A stretch of DNA of 64,000 nucleotides from assembly GCA_017537965.1 (NCBI GenBank), contig JAFYJV010000020.1, positions 55,772 to 119,771 of the forward strand. Reading direction: 5' to 3'. Shown here in pieces: positions 42,916-52,038 of the stretch. Each line of letters begins with the position of its first letter. The first letter of the stretch is position 1. The translations under genes and the position numbers were made by a program. This stretch comes from Bacteroidales bacterium (GTDB lineage: Bacteria > Bacteroidota > Bacteroidia > Bacteroidales > F082). Below the pieces are notes generated by a model. It did not search any database. It had not been told where the DNA came from and saw nothing but the letters and a program-made list of their open reading frames with translations.

Positions 42916-44277
42916 TTATCCGAAGAGTTCGGTGACCAGGTCGTACACGGTGGCGACAGGTACAACCTCGATATGGAAACGCTTGGTGTCCAGTCCTTTG
43001 GCATTGTATTTCGAGATGAAGATCTTCTCGAAACCCAGCTTGTCGGCTTCGGCGATGCGTGCGTCGATACGGGTCACGGCACGGATCTCGCCTGAGAGGC
43101 CCACCTCGGCGGCAAAGGCAAAGCGGTTGCTGATGGGGATGTCGGCATTGGAAGAGAGCACGGCGGCAACTACTGACAGGTCGAGGGCAGGATCGTCGCT
43201 GCGGATGCCTCCCGCAATGTTCAAAAAGACATCTTTCATGCTGAGTCTGAATCCAGCACGTTTCTCCAAGACGGCAAGGAGCATGTTCATCCTCCGGGTG
43301 TCGAAGCCCGTGCTGGAACGTTGCGGGGTGCCGTATGCCGCCGTGCTCACCAGCGCTTGTGTCTCGATGAGCATGGGCCGTTGCCCTTCCATGGTGGCGG
43401 CAATGGCGATGCCGCTGACTTCCTCGTCGCGCTGCGAGAGCAGGAACTCACTGGGGTTGTTGACCTCGCGAAGGCCGTTGGCGTTCATCTCGAAGATGCC
43501 CAGTTCGGAAGAGGCACCGAAACGGTTCTTGATGGTGCGAAGGATACGGAAGCCATAGTGTCGGTCGCCCTCAAATTGCAATACGGTATCGACGATATGC
43601 TCCAGAATCTTGGGACCCGCGATGCTCCCGTCCTTGGTGATATGGCCGATGAGGAAGACGGGCACCTGGTACGACTTGGCGATCTTGTTCATCTCGGCGG
43701 CGCTCTCACGTATCTGGGTGATGGTACCCGCCGTGGCATCGGCGTAAGGCGAAGTGAGGGTCTGGATCGAGTCGATGACAACCATGTCGGGACACACCTG
43801 TTTGAAGTGTTTCAGGATCTCCTGGGTGTCGGTCTCGGTAAGTATCAGGCAGTCTTCGTTGCGGATGCCGAGACGGTCGGCGCGCATCTTGATTTGGGTC
43901 TGGCTCTCCTCGCCGGAGATGTACAGCACCTTCTTACCCACCAGCTGCAAAGCAGTCTGGAGGAGCAGTGTCGATTTGCCGATGCCGGGTTCGCCGCCCA
44001 CCAGGACGAGTGAACCCATCACAAGTCCGCCGCCAAGCACACGGTTGAGTTCCCCAAATGGCAAGAGGATGCGTTGTTCCTCTGAGTGCACGATCTCTTT
44101 GATCGGTAACGGAACCACTTCCGTCTTCTGCCTTCTGTCTTCTATCTTCTTACTTCTGACTTCTTTCTCCTCCACACAAGTGTTCCACTCGCCGCAGGCC
44201 GGACATTTGCCAAACCATTTCGGCGACTCGTTGCCGCACGACTTGCAAAAGAAGACGCTCTTTTCCTTCGTTGCCAT
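42916..44277 (-). CDS. radA: DNA repair protein RadA (Sms)
   Basis: A 453-aa RecA-like branch-migration ATPase. An N-terminal C4 zinc finger (CKSCGNESPKWFGKCPACG, about 11-29), Walker A GEPGIGKST (about 93), the RadA-specific KNRFG motif (about 250) and a Lon-like C-terminal domain with GGIRSDDPALDLSVVAAVLS are all present. Between the zinc finger and the ATPase domain there is an unusual charged stretch KEVRSKKIEDRRQKTEV coded by a 7-nt-period array. Cotranscribed with the TlpA-like gene upstream (12-nt gap). Confidence 0.97.
   Translation of the reverse strand: MATKEKSVFFCKSCGNESPKWFGKCPACGEWNTCVEEKEVRSKKIEDRRQKTEVVPLPIKEIVHSEEQRILLPFGELNRVLGGGLVMGSLVLVGGEPGIGKSTLLLQTALQLVGKKVLYISGEESQTQIKMRADRLGIRNEDCLILTETDTQEILKHFKQVCPDMVVIDSIQTLTSPYADATAGTITQIRESAAEMNKIAKSYQVPVFLIGHITKDGSIAGPKILEHIVDTVLQFEGDRHYGFRILRTIKNRFGASSELGIFEMNANGLREVNNPSEFLLSQRDEEVSGIAIAATMEGQRPMLIETQALVSTAAYGTPQRSSTGFDTRRMNMLLAVLEKRAGFRLSMKDVFLNIAGGIRSDDPALDLSVVAAVLSSNADIPISNRFAFAAEVGLSGEIRAVTRIDARIAEADKLGFEKIFISKYNAKGLDTKRFHIEVVPVATVYDLVTELFG
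44118..44166. repeat. heptamer array inside the radA reading frame
   Basis: Seven consecutive 7-nt units on the plus strand (CTTCCGT, CTTCTGC, CTTCTGT, CTTCTAT, CTTCTTA, CTTCTGA, CTTCTTT), equal to GAAG-type units on the coding strand. They code for the charged linker after the zinc finger of RadA. Same unit type as the intergenic array at 36889-36972. Confidence 0.75.
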
Positions 44278-44289
44278 GGCGAGAGGGTT

Positions 44290-45375
44290 TTAGAGTCGGC
44301 TGCTCAACGCCTCTTCCAACTTCTCGCCTCTTAGGTTCTTCTCGACGATGATGCCGTTTTCATCAAGGAGCAAGTTGCTGGGAATATAATAGATAAGGTA
44401 ATCCTCGCTGACTTTCGCTTCCGCGTCGCGGACATGCGTCCAAGGAAGCTGGTCGGCGTTGACGGCATTCTGCCAGGCGGTGGCGTCTTGGTCGATAGAG
44501 ACACCCAACACCTCAAAGCCTTTTTCATGATAACGGTTGTATGCAGCCAGGACGACGGGATTCTCGGCACGGCAGGGTCCACACCAGGAGGCCCAGAAAT
44601 CCACCAAGGTCAGCTTGTTGCCCTTGATGTATTCCGACAAGGTCACATCTTCGCCTTCCACAGTCTGCAAAGTGAAATCGATAAACGGCTTTCCTATTGC
44701 CAGGTTTTCCAACTTGGCGATATAGTCGTTGAGGTCTTTTGTGTAAAGATCGTCCGTGGTGAAACCGGCAACGGCTTCTTTCAGCTCTTCCAAGGTATAG
44801 TCTTGTTTTTTCTCGTCCAAAACATAATGGCCGACAAAATGGTCCTTGTGTTCCTGGATAAAGTTCTCGGTATAGTCGCCCTGTTGTTTCATGATCTCGT
44901 TGCCCTGTTGGCTGATGCTTTCCATCAGGACAGAATCATTATTGTTATAGGCATCTTCCATCTTGGAATAGAGGTCTCTGAGCTGAAGGTTGAAGGCGTT
45001 AAAGCCTTTGTTGTATTCGTTGTAAAGTGCCTGTGCCTCGCCGCCAAGGATCTCCACATCGGTCGGGTTGTCGATGGCACCGACTACAGTGACGTCTTGG
45101 TTCTCGGGGAAGAACAACATGGATCCACGCATCCCCTTCACCTTGATGGAATAAAGCAACTTGGTCTCATCCTTGGGTGCCGTCAAGGTGGCTACTTCGT
45201 TCTGGAACAAGACGGAGTCGATGACAACGGTCTTGTTGTCCACAATCTTTCTCAGATAGATCATGGTATTGTCATCCGCATTTTTCAAGCTGACATTGAC
45301 GTTGAATTGGTTGCTCTTGGAACAGGAGGCAAGTCCTATGGCCATCAAGAGTACGATGACGATGTTTCTTTTCAT
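44290..45375 (-). CDS. TlpA-like thioredoxin-fold lipoprotein with CGPC active site
   Basis: A 361-aa lipoprotein (lipobox GLASC) with DUF4369-like N-terminal domain, helical middle and thioredoxin fold (FWASWCGPCRAENPVVLAAY at about 260-279; YYIPSNLLLDENG with the cis-Pro loop). It is the standard-active-site paralogue of the protein at 17556. Probably a periplasmic thiol-disulphide reductase. It lies 25 nt after mreD in the place where pbp2/rodA are found in many mre operons. Confidence 0.92.
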   Translation of the reverse strand: MKRNIVIVLLMAIGLASCSKSNQFNVNVSLKNADDNTMIYLRKIVDNKTVVIDSVLFQNEVATLTAPKDETKLLYSIKVKGMRGSMLFFPENQDVTVVGAIDNPTDVEILGGEAQALYNEYNKGFNAFNLQLRDLYSKMEDAYNNNDSVLMESISQQGNEIMKQQGDYTENFIQEHKDHFVGHYVLDEKKQDYTLEELKEAVAGFTTDDLYTKDLNDYIAKLENLAIGKPFIDFTLQTVEGEDVTLSEYIKGNKLTLVDFWASWCGPCRAENPVVLAAYNRYHEKGFEVLGVSIDQDATAWQNAVNADQLPWTHVRDAEAKVSEDYLIYYIPSNLLLDENGIIVEKNLRGEKLEEALSSRL

Positions 45376-45400
45376 GGTAAAGCAGTATTGTAAGTTGATA

Positions 45401-45922
45401 TTAGGCGTGTTCTTTTTTCTTGGTCGGAGCGAAGAAATAAAGGATCAGCATGATGATGAAGATGGACACCGGCACGCTGAGGAGGATACGCAGCAAAGCC
45501 TGTCCGACAAGATGGAAGCTGAAGCCTTCAAGCATGAAGAGGGTGAAGTTGTGTACCGTGACCATGCAGAGGGTATAGCGCAGAAACCACGCGAAGCCCA
45601 GTTGGCTGATGTTTGGTTCCCTGATGTTTTCGAATTTTTGGTTGCCCGATACCAGCCTGATGATGGCGGGACGGCAGAAAGCCATGAGAGTGGTGGCTCC
45701 AGCATGCATCCCGAGGGTGCCCATGAACAAGTCGATGGTGAGGCCGATGCCGAAACCGGAGAGCAGCAACTGCCATCCCGGGATGTTGATCGGAAGCAGC
45801 ATCACAAAGATGAGATAGATGTATGGGTGAACATAACCACCAAGACGGATGTGGTTGATGACCAGCACCTGGGCGGTCACCAGCAGCACGAAACGGATGA
45901 CGTTGAGAAAGACCTTGTTCAT
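45401..45922 (-). CDS. mreD: rod shape-determining protein MreD
   Basis: A 173-aa membrane protein with five hydrophobic segments, typical of MreD (NHIRLGGYVHPYIYLIFVML, ILLSVPVSIFIIMLILYFF). It works with MreB and MreC in the elongasome. Its ATG overlaps the mreC stop (ATGA at 45919-45922). It is recognised mainly by position after mreBC and by hydrophobicity. Confidence 0.9.
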   Translation of the reverse strand: MNKVFLNVIRFVLLVTAQVLVINHIRLGGYVHPYIYLIFVMLLPINIPGWQLLLSGFGIGLTIDLFMGTLGMHAGATTLMAFCRPAIIRLVSGNQKFENIREPNISQLGFAWFLRYTLCMVTVHNFTLFMLEGFSFHLVGQALLRILLSVPVSIFIIMLILYFFAPTKKKEHA

Positions 45923-46740
45923 AGCGCAGCTTGGTTTTTGAGGAGGGAATCCAGTTCCGCCTTGTTGGTATGATGGATGACATAGACGTTCTTCAAGGTG
46001 GAGAAGTCGGTCGAGAACTGTATCTTGGCTTTGTTGAGGGTTCCGCTCGGCGATGGGATGAGTTCCATCACGGTGCCTGCCATCAAGTTCTCCGGGAAGA
46101 TGTAGGAATAGGAGCTGGTGACGATGGTGTCGCCCTTTTGCAGCAGCAGATGGGTGGGGATGTCGTCGATGATGCCGTAGCGGTAGTTGGTGGTCTCCCA
46201 GCGCAGGTTGGCGAGGTGTTCGTTGTTCTTGAAACGGACGCTGATGGTGGAGTAGCTATGCAGCAGGCTCATCACGGAGGCGTAGTGCTGGCTTACGTCG
46301 GCAACGATGCCTACGATGCCGTCGGTGGAGATGACGCCCATGTCTTTCTCAATGCCGTCAAGCCTACCCTTGTCGATGAGGATATAGTTGTTGGGCCTGT
46401 TGACGGTGCTGTTGACCACACGCGCTGGGATGAACTCGTATATCGTGTCCTTGTTGACGTATTCCTGGTAGGGCTGGGTGGTGTCGGTGATCACCGACAG
46501 CTGACGACGTAGCATGGCATTCTCCTCGGCCAGTTCACGGTTGATCTTGCCCAAGCGGAAGTAGTCGCCAATGTCGTTCCCTGTCTCATAGATCCTTCCC
46601 ACGATGTCGTTGGTCGTATTGATCCGTTTCTGACGGTGGAAGCTCTGAGTGGAGGTCAACATCACGATGCACAGCACCTCGAGCACCAGGAAGAGGAGGA
46701 CGAAGTGGTGTTTTTGTATAAATCGGATGAGGTTATACAT
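45919..46740 (-). CDS. mreC: rod shape-determining protein MreC
   Basis: A 273-aa protein: N-terminal membrane anchor (FVLLFLVLEVLCIVML), coiled coil (LGKINRELAEENAMLRRQLS) and two beta domains with the family sequences NSTVNRPNNYILIDKGRLDG and VGIVADVSQHYASVMSLLH. It connects cytosolic MreB to the wall-synthesis enzymes. It starts 3 nt after mreB. Confidence 0.95.
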   Translation of the reverse strand: MYNLIRFIQKHHFVLLFLVLEVLCIVMLTSTQSFHRQKRINTTNDIVGRIYETGNDIGDYFRLGKINRELAEENAMLRRQLSVITDTTQPYQEYVNKDTIYEFIPARVVNSTVNRPNNYILIDKGRLDGIEKDMGVISTDGIVGIVADVSQHYASVMSLLHSYSTISVRFKNNEHLANLRWETTNYRYGIIDDIPTHLLLQKGDTIVTSSYSYIFPENLMAGTVMELIPSPSGTLNKAKIQFSTDFSTLKNVYVIHHTNKAELDSLLKNQAAL

Positions 46741-46743
46741 TCC

Positions 46744-47766
46744 TTATTTGATGAGGAAGGTGAAGCGGTCGAAGTTCTTCAAGGCGATGCCGGTACCTCT
46801 TGCCACGGCGCGCAGCGGGTCTTCAGCCACATGGATCGGCAGCTTGGTCTTGGCTGCAAGACGTTTGTCGAGGCCACGCAACAAAGCACCGCCACCAGTG
46901 AGGTAGATACCCGTACGGAAGATGTCGGCTGCCAACTCGGGCGGCGTAAGTTCCAAAGCGTTGAGCACGGCGGTCTCGATCTTCATGATACTCTTGTCGA
47001 GGCAATGGGCGATCTCGGAATAGTTCACCTTGATCTCCTTCGGGATACCGCTCAGCATGTCGCGACCCTGCACGGCGAAGTCTTGTGGCGGGTTGTCGAG
47101 TTGGGGGATGGCGGCGCCGACTTCGATCTTGATACGCTCGGCAGAGCGTTCGCCGACGATGATGTTGTGTTGTTTGCGCATGTATTCCTCGATATCGGCA
47201 TTGAAGTCATCGCCGGCGATACGGATGGATTTGTTGTTGACGATGCCGCCCAGGGCGATGACGGCGATCTCGGAGGTGCCGCCTCCGATGTCGATGATCA
47301 TGTTACCCGTGGGCTCCAGCACGTCGATGCCGATGCCGATGGCGGCCGCCATCGGCTCGTGGATTAGCCTCACCTCCTTGGCGCCGGCCTGCTCGGCACT
47401 GTCTTTCACGGCGCGTTCTTCCACCTCGGTGATGCCCGATGGGATGCAGATCACCATCTTCAAGCTAGGCGGGAACAAGGTGTTCTTGAAATTGATCATC
47501 TTGATCATCTCGCGCATCATGTGTTCCGCGGCTTGGAAGTCGGCGATGACACCGTCGCGCAACGGGCGGATGGTCTTGATGTTCTCGTGGGTCTTGCCGT
47601 GCATCATCATGGCTTTCTTGCCAACGGCGATGATCTTCTTGGTGTCACGCTGGATGGCCACGATGGAAGGCTCGTCAACGACAACCTTGTCGTTGTATAT
47701 CACGATCGTATTGGCTGTACCCAAGTCAATAGCGATCTCTTTGTTCAAAAATGAAAAGGCACCCAT
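46744..47766 (-). CDS. mreB: actin-like rod shape protein MreB
   Basis: A 340-aa actin-fold ATPase with phosphate-1 motif AIDLGTANTIVIY (about 11-23), phosphate-2 IDIGGGTSEIAVI (about 161-173) and adenosine motif LTGGGALLRGLDKRL (about 287-301). It forms the filaments that guide lateral wall growth. The gap to purH is filled by a heptamer array. Confidence 0.97.
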   Translation of the reverse strand: MGAFSFLNKEIAIDLGTANTIVIYNDKVVVDEPSIVAIQRDTKKIIAVGKKAMMMHGKTHENIKTIRPLRDGVIADFQAAEHMMREMIKMINFKNTLFPPSLKMVICIPSGITEVEERAVKDSAEQAGAKEVRLIHEPMAAAIGIGIDVLEPTGNMIIDIGGGTSEIAVIALGGIVNNKSIRIAGDDFNADIEEYMRKQHNIIVGERSAERIKIEVGAAIPQLDNPPQDFAVQGRDMLSGIPKEIKVNYSEIAHCLDKSIMKIETAVLNALELTPPELAADIFRTGIYLTGGGALLRGLDKRLAAKTKLPIHVAEDPLRAVARGTGIALKNFDRFTFLIK

Positions 47767-47770
47767 TTTA

Positions 47771-47805
47771 TTAAGAATTTAGAATTTAGAAGTAAGAAGT
47801 AAGAA
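47771..47805. repeat. heptamer array between purH and mreB
   Basis: Five 7-nt units (TTAAGAA, TTTAGAA twice, GTAAGAA twice) run from beside the mreB start to the purH stop. They are AT-richer variants of the GAAGNNN unit seen at 36889-36972 and in radA and cysQ. Confidence 0.65.
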
Positions 47806-47806
47806 T

Positions 47807-49324
47807 TTAATGTTTAAAGTGTCTGAAGCCGGTGAAAACCATGCTGATGTCGAACTGGTCGCAGCAGTCGATGGATTCCTGGTCGCGGACGGAGCCGCCT
47901 GGTTGTATGATGGCCGTGATGCCGGCTTCGTGGGCCAGCTTCACGCAGTCGTCGAAGGGGAAGAAGGCGTCAGAGGCAAGCACGGCACCATGGAGGTCGA
48001 ACCCGAAGGAATGGGCTTTCTCGATGGCTAGGCGCAAGGCATCGACGCGTGAGGTCTGGCCGATGCCAGAGGCATAGAGCTGCTGGTCTTTGGCCAGGGT
48101 GATGGCGTTGGAGCGGCTGTGTTTGACAACCTTGTTGGCGAAGATCATGTCCTTGACTTCGGCGCGCGAAGGGGCGGTCTTGGTGACCGCCTGGAAGTCT
48201 TCGATACCTTCACTGTGCAAGTCGCGGTCTTCCACTAAATAGCCGTTCAAAGCGGTCTTCACCGTCATCGTTGGATATAGGTCTTGTTTCAGGCGAAGCA
48301 CGACACGGTTCTTCTTGCTGAAGAGCAGGTCGAGGACTCCCGGCCCGTAGTCGGGCGCCACGATGACTTCGATAAAGAGCTTGTTGATCTCCTCAGCGGC
48401 ATCGAGGTCGATAGGACGGTTGCATACGAGCACCCCACCGAAGGCCGAGACAGGATCACCCGCCAAGGCGGCGAGATAGGCCTCTTTCACGGTGGGACGG
48501 CAGGCGATGCCGCAAGGGTTGTTATGCTTCAAGATGGCGAAAGTAGGCGTATCGAACTCGCGCACCAACGAAAGGCCTGCCTCCAAGTCCAGCAGGTTGT
48601 TGTACGACAGTTCCTTGCCGTGCAGCTTCTCGAACAACGCATCCAAGTCGCCATAAAACATGCCTTTTTGATGGGGGTTCTCCCCATAACGGAGCACCGT
48701 GCCGTTGCCTTCGCTGATACGCAGCTCAGGCGAAGCGTCGTTACGGGCAAACCAACGGTAGATGGCACTGTCGTAGCGGGAGCTTTCGGCAAAGGCATAG
48801 CCGGCGAAACGCTTCCGATCCTCCAACGAGGTCTCACCCTGTTGGGTCTCCAAAAGGCGGATCAACTCGTCATAATGACGGCGTGACGGGACGATGAGCA
48901 CGTCATTGAAGTTCTTCGCACCTGCACGGATCAGCGAGATGCCGCCGATGTCGATCTTCTCAATGATCTCCTCTTCGGTACCGCCGTTAGCCACCGTCTC
49001 CTCAAAAGGATAGAGGTCAACCACCACCAAGTCGAAGGCTGGGATCTCATATTGAGCCATCTCGTGTTGGTCGGATGCCAAACCCGTCCTTCCCAAGATG
49101 CCTCCAAACACTTTTGGGTGGAGCGTCTTCACGCGACCGCCCAAGATGGAAGGATAGCCAGTCAACGATTCCACCGTTTTCACCGATGGATCGATCTTCT
49201 GGAGATAGTCATACGTGCCACCCGTTGAGTACAACTGAACGCCTTGCTCTTTCAAAAGCGTGGCAACGGTATCTATTCCGTTTTTGTAATATACTGATAT
49301 TAAAGCCGTTTTAATTTTTTTCAA
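47807..49324 (-). CDS. purH: bifunctional AICAR transformylase/IMP cyclohydrolase PurH
   Basis: A 505-aa enzyme for the last two steps of IMP synthesis. N-terminal IMP cyclohydrolase (ALISVYYKNGIDTVATLLKE; YSTGGTYDYL) and C-terminal AICAR transformylase (LRYGENPHQKG; KHNNPCGIA; ASDAFFPFDDCV; IIQPGGSVRDQESIDCCD) are complete. It is the first gene of the run purH-mreBCD-TlpA-radA. Confidence 0.97.
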   Translation of the reverse strand: MKKIKTALISVYYKNGIDTVATLLKEQGVQLYSTGGTYDYLQKIDPSVKTVESLTGYPSILGGRVKTLHPKVFGGILGRTGLASDQHEMAQYEIPAFDLVVVDLYPFEETVANGGTEEEIIEKIDIGGISLIRAGAKNFNDVLIVPSRRHYDELIRLLETQQGETSLEDRKRFAGYAFAESSRYDSAIYRWFARNDASPELRISEGNGTVLRYGENPHQKGMFYGDLDALFEKLHGKELSYNNLLDLEAGLSLVREFDTPTFAILKHNNPCGIACRPTVKEAYLAALAGDPVSAFGGVLVCNRPIDLDAAEEINKLFIEVIVAPDYGPGVLDLLFSKKNRVVLRLKQDLYPTMTVKTALNGYLVEDRDLHSEGIEDFQAVTKTAPSRAEVKDMIFANKVVKHSRSNAITLAKDQQLYASGIGQTSRVDALRLAIEKAHSFGFDLHGAVLASDAFFPFDDCVKLAHEAGITAIIQPGGSVRDQESIDCCDQFDISMVFTGFRHFKH

Positions 49325-49617
49325 GAGTCAAGTTTTTTGGGGGTTTTAAATTGCAAGATTATTAAAAATAAAGACACCACGCAACCAGATTTTGAAAAAA
49401 AACATCCCATTTTTTCAACATGTTTAAATGAAAAAACGAATTGTCTGAGACTTTCTATTATTTTCAAAAACCATTTAGCCCTTATCTTGAATGAGTGTTT
49501 TTTCTATCAATTTAACAATATGGTATTCAATGAATTGATGTTTTTTATTATTCTAAATAAATATTTTTTATAAAAATTCAAAAAATGTTCTTATTTTTAC
49601 AAATTCAAAATTAGGCA
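49325..49617. promoter_or_regulatory. AT-rich divergent control region between purH and recJ
   Basis: This 293-bp gap is strongly AT-rich and holds no credible gene. Two near-consensus -7 boxes point outward: TAATCTTG on the minus strand (49354-49361, toward purH) and TATTTTTA on the plus strand (49592-49599, toward recJ); each differs from TAnnTTTG at one position. I see no riboswitch-like structure. Confidence 0.4.
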
Positions 49618-51399
49618 ATGGAAACAAAGTGGATTTTAAACAAGAGTGTTGACAACCAGCAGGTTGAAGACATTGTCAAGGCTCTCAATATTGACGAGAA
49701 CCTTGCCACTTTGCTTGTCCAGCGCGGCATAACCAACTACAACGAGGCAAAAGTCTTCTTCCGACCTTCCCTTTCTCAGCTTCATGATCCCTTCTTGATG
49801 AAAGACATGGATCGGGCGGTGGATCGCATCGTTTACGCCATCAACAACGGGGAAAAAATCCTTATCTACGGCGACTATGACGTGGACGGCACCACGGCGG
49901 TTGCAGTGGTTTATACTTATTTGAAAAAATTCTTTAAGAAAAAGAAGATCGAGTTTTACATCCCCGACCGTTACGACGAGGGCTACGGCATCTCATACAA
50001 AGGCATCGACTATGCAGCGGAAAACGATTTCAAGCTGGTCATCGCCCTTGACTGCGGCATCAAGGCTGTGGAACGCATCCGCTATGCCAACGAGAAGGGT
50101 GTGGACTTTATCATCTGTGACCATCACCGTGCCGGCGACGAATTGCCTGCTGCTGTGGCTGTGCTCGACCCCAAACGTTCCGACTGCACCTATCCTTACA
50201 AGGAGCTTTCCGGCTGTGGCGTCGGCTTCAAACTCGTCACCGCCCTGTCAATGCGCTTGAACCTGCCCATCGATGAGGTCAACGAACTGCTCGACCTGCT
50301 GGCTGTCAGCATCGCTGCCGACATCGTGCCCATCACGGGAGAGAACCGTGTGCTAGCGTTTTACGGACTGAAACAGCTGAACAAGAAGCCACGTCCAGGC
50401 ATCGAAGCCATCTTGCAACATGCCAACATCTATCGCCGCGAAGAAGATCCTGAACGGGTAGACGGCGACAACGCCAATGTGCTCACCCGCGAGCTCACCA
50501 TCAGCGACCTCGTCTTCCTCATCGGCCCCCGCATCAACGCCGCAGGACGTATCGACAAGGCTTCCGACTCGGTGCGTCTCCTCCTCGCCGAAAAACATGA
50601 ACACGCCCTTAAACTCGCCGCCAACATCAACGAACTCAACGACACGCGTCGCGAACTCGACAACGGCATCACCGAAGAGGCGCTCAACATGATTGCCGAC
50701 GACGAGGAATTGCTCAACGCCCGTAGCACCGTCATCTTCAACGAGAATTGGCACAAGGGCGTCATCGGCATCGTGGCCTCGCGCCTCACCGACTACTACT
50801 ATCGCCCCACCATCGTGCTCACTCGTGCCAACGACCTCATCACTGGATCTGCACGTTCCATCAAGAACTTCGACATCTACGATGCCATCGACCATTGCTC
50901 CGATCTTCTTGAACACTTCGGTGGCCACAAATATGCCGCAGGCCTTTCCATGAAACCCGAGAATGTCAATGAATTCCGTCGCCGTTTCGAGGACTATATC
51001 CGTGAACACCTCACCGCCGAAGACCTGGTGCCTGAACTGGAAGTCGATCTGAAGATCCAATTCCGCGACATCACCGCCAAGTTCATGCGCATCCTCAACC
51101 AGTTTGCTCCTTTTGGTCCAGGTAACACGGCTCCAGTTTTCTGGTCGGACAACATCATCGACACGGGTGGCTCACGCCCCGTTGGAGGTCACAAACACCT
51201 GAAACTCACCGTTAAACAACTTGGCGATGAAGACGAGACCGTTTTCTCCGGCATCGCCTTCCAAAAAGGAGATCTCTTCGCGCGCATCCATAGCGGCGAG
51301 CCCTTCAGCATCTGCTATAACCTGGAATACAACTACTGGCAAGGCAAGACCACCCTCCAGCTCAATGTCAAGGACATCAAGTTCAAAGATACCTTTTAA
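49618..51399 (+). CDS. recJ: single-stranded-DNA exonuclease RecJ
   Basis: A 593-aa DHH-family 5'-3' exonuclease with the metal-binding motifs YGDYDVDGTTA (about 80-90), ALDCGIKA (about 143) and CDHHRAG (about 164), the DHHA1 part (GPRINAAGRIDKASDSVRLL; GHKYAAGLSM) and the C-terminal OB-like domain. It acts in recombination and mismatch repair. It starts at the only ATG after the divergent region. Confidence 0.97.
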   Translation: METKWILNKSVDNQQVEDIVKALNIDENLATLLVQRGITNYNEAKVFFRPSLSQLHDPFLMKDMDRAVDRIVYAINNGEKILIYGDYDVDGTTAVAVVYTYLKKFFKKKKIEFYIPDRYDEGYGISYKGIDYAAENDFKLVIALDCGIKAVERIRYANEKGVDFIICDHHRAGDELPAAVAVLDPKRSDCTYPYKELSGCGVGFKLVTALSMRLNLPIDEVNELLDLLAVSIAADIVPITGENRVLAFYGLKQLNKKPRPGIEAILQHANIYRREEDPERVDGDNANVLTRELTISDLVFLIGPRINAAGRIDKASDSVRLLLAEKHEHALKLAANINELNDTRRELDNGITEEALNMIADDEELLNARSTVIFNENWHKGVIGIVASRLTDYYYRPTIVLTRANDLITGSARSIKNFDIYDAIDHCSDLLEHFGGHKYAAGLSMKPENVNEFRRRFEDYIREHLTAEDLVPELEVDLKIQFRDITAKFMRILNQFAPFGPGNTAPVFWSDNIIDTGGSRPVGGHKHLKLTVKQLGDEDETVFSGIAFQKGDLFARIHSGEPFSICYNLEYNYWQGKTTLQLNVKDIKFKDTF

Positions 51400-51410
51400 T
51401 TCCTATTAAT

Positions 51411-52016
51411 TCATTCCTCGACGACCTCTGCATCTTCCACAACCACGGATGAGGCGCTTTCTTTCTGCAATTGCCTGTTGGCTTTCCCCTGAAGGCTGCG
51501 CACGGCAAAGGCAAACATGATCGTCAAGATGCCCACCACCAAAGCAATGGCACCTGTCAGCTTCACAAAAAACTCCGCCGACTCGAATGGATTGATGATC
51601 ATCAAGACGCCGAAAGCAAGCGCCAACAAGCTGCATACGATGAAAAAGCCACGATAGACAAACTTCGAGAGCGTCAACAGCGCAAACAGCTGCATCAATC
51701 CGATGACAGCAACCCAAACACCTATGATTATTATCAGCAGTTCCACCGTCTTCTGCGACCACACAATGGCTGCGACGCCCAGCAAAATCATGACCACCGA
51801 CTCAAAGAGAAGCAAGCCCCAAGGTTGCATGTTTTTCCGACGGCGCAGTGATACCAAAAGACAAATCACGCCCGCCACGATGACCACGATGCCCGAGATT
51901 GTCATGACCGTCTCCAAGAGACCGCCGGGCAACAACAAGGCCACCAGGCCATAGACCAAGGCCACCAGACCTCCTACTAAAAACTGATTCCAATTGGTTT
52001 TGACTTTGCTTTCCAT
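51411..52016 (-). CDS. DUF308/HdeD-like membrane protein
   Basis: A 201-aa membrane protein with six hydrophobic segments in three pairs, each pair ending in charged residues (RRRKNMQPWG; KFVYRGFF), the DUF308/HdeD pattern. The C-terminal tail is acidic (SASSVVVEDAEVVEE). HdeD in enterobacteria is linked to acid resistance; the function here is not known. ATG 52016 (MESKVKTNWNQF) is preferred to the longer frame because it gives the usual short cytosolic start. Confidence 0.85.
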   Translation of the reverse strand: MESKVKTNWNQFLVGGLVALVYGLVALLLPGGLLETVMTISGIVVIVAGVICLLVSLRRRKNMQPWGLLLFESVVMILLGVAAIVWSQKTVELLIIIIGVWVAVIGLMQLFALLTLSKFVYRGFFIVCSLLALAFGVLMIINPFESAEFFVKLTGAIALVVGILTIMFAFAVRSLQGKANRQLQKESASSVVVEDAEVVEE

Positions 52017-52038
52017 AATGATTGTTTTTTTGGATTGA

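Noticed and set aside
49337-49573. 78-codon open frame in the AT-rich gap between purH and recJ
   Set aside because: Low-complexity Phe/Asn/Lys-rich product, no promoter of its own, no family; the gap is better read as a divergent control region.
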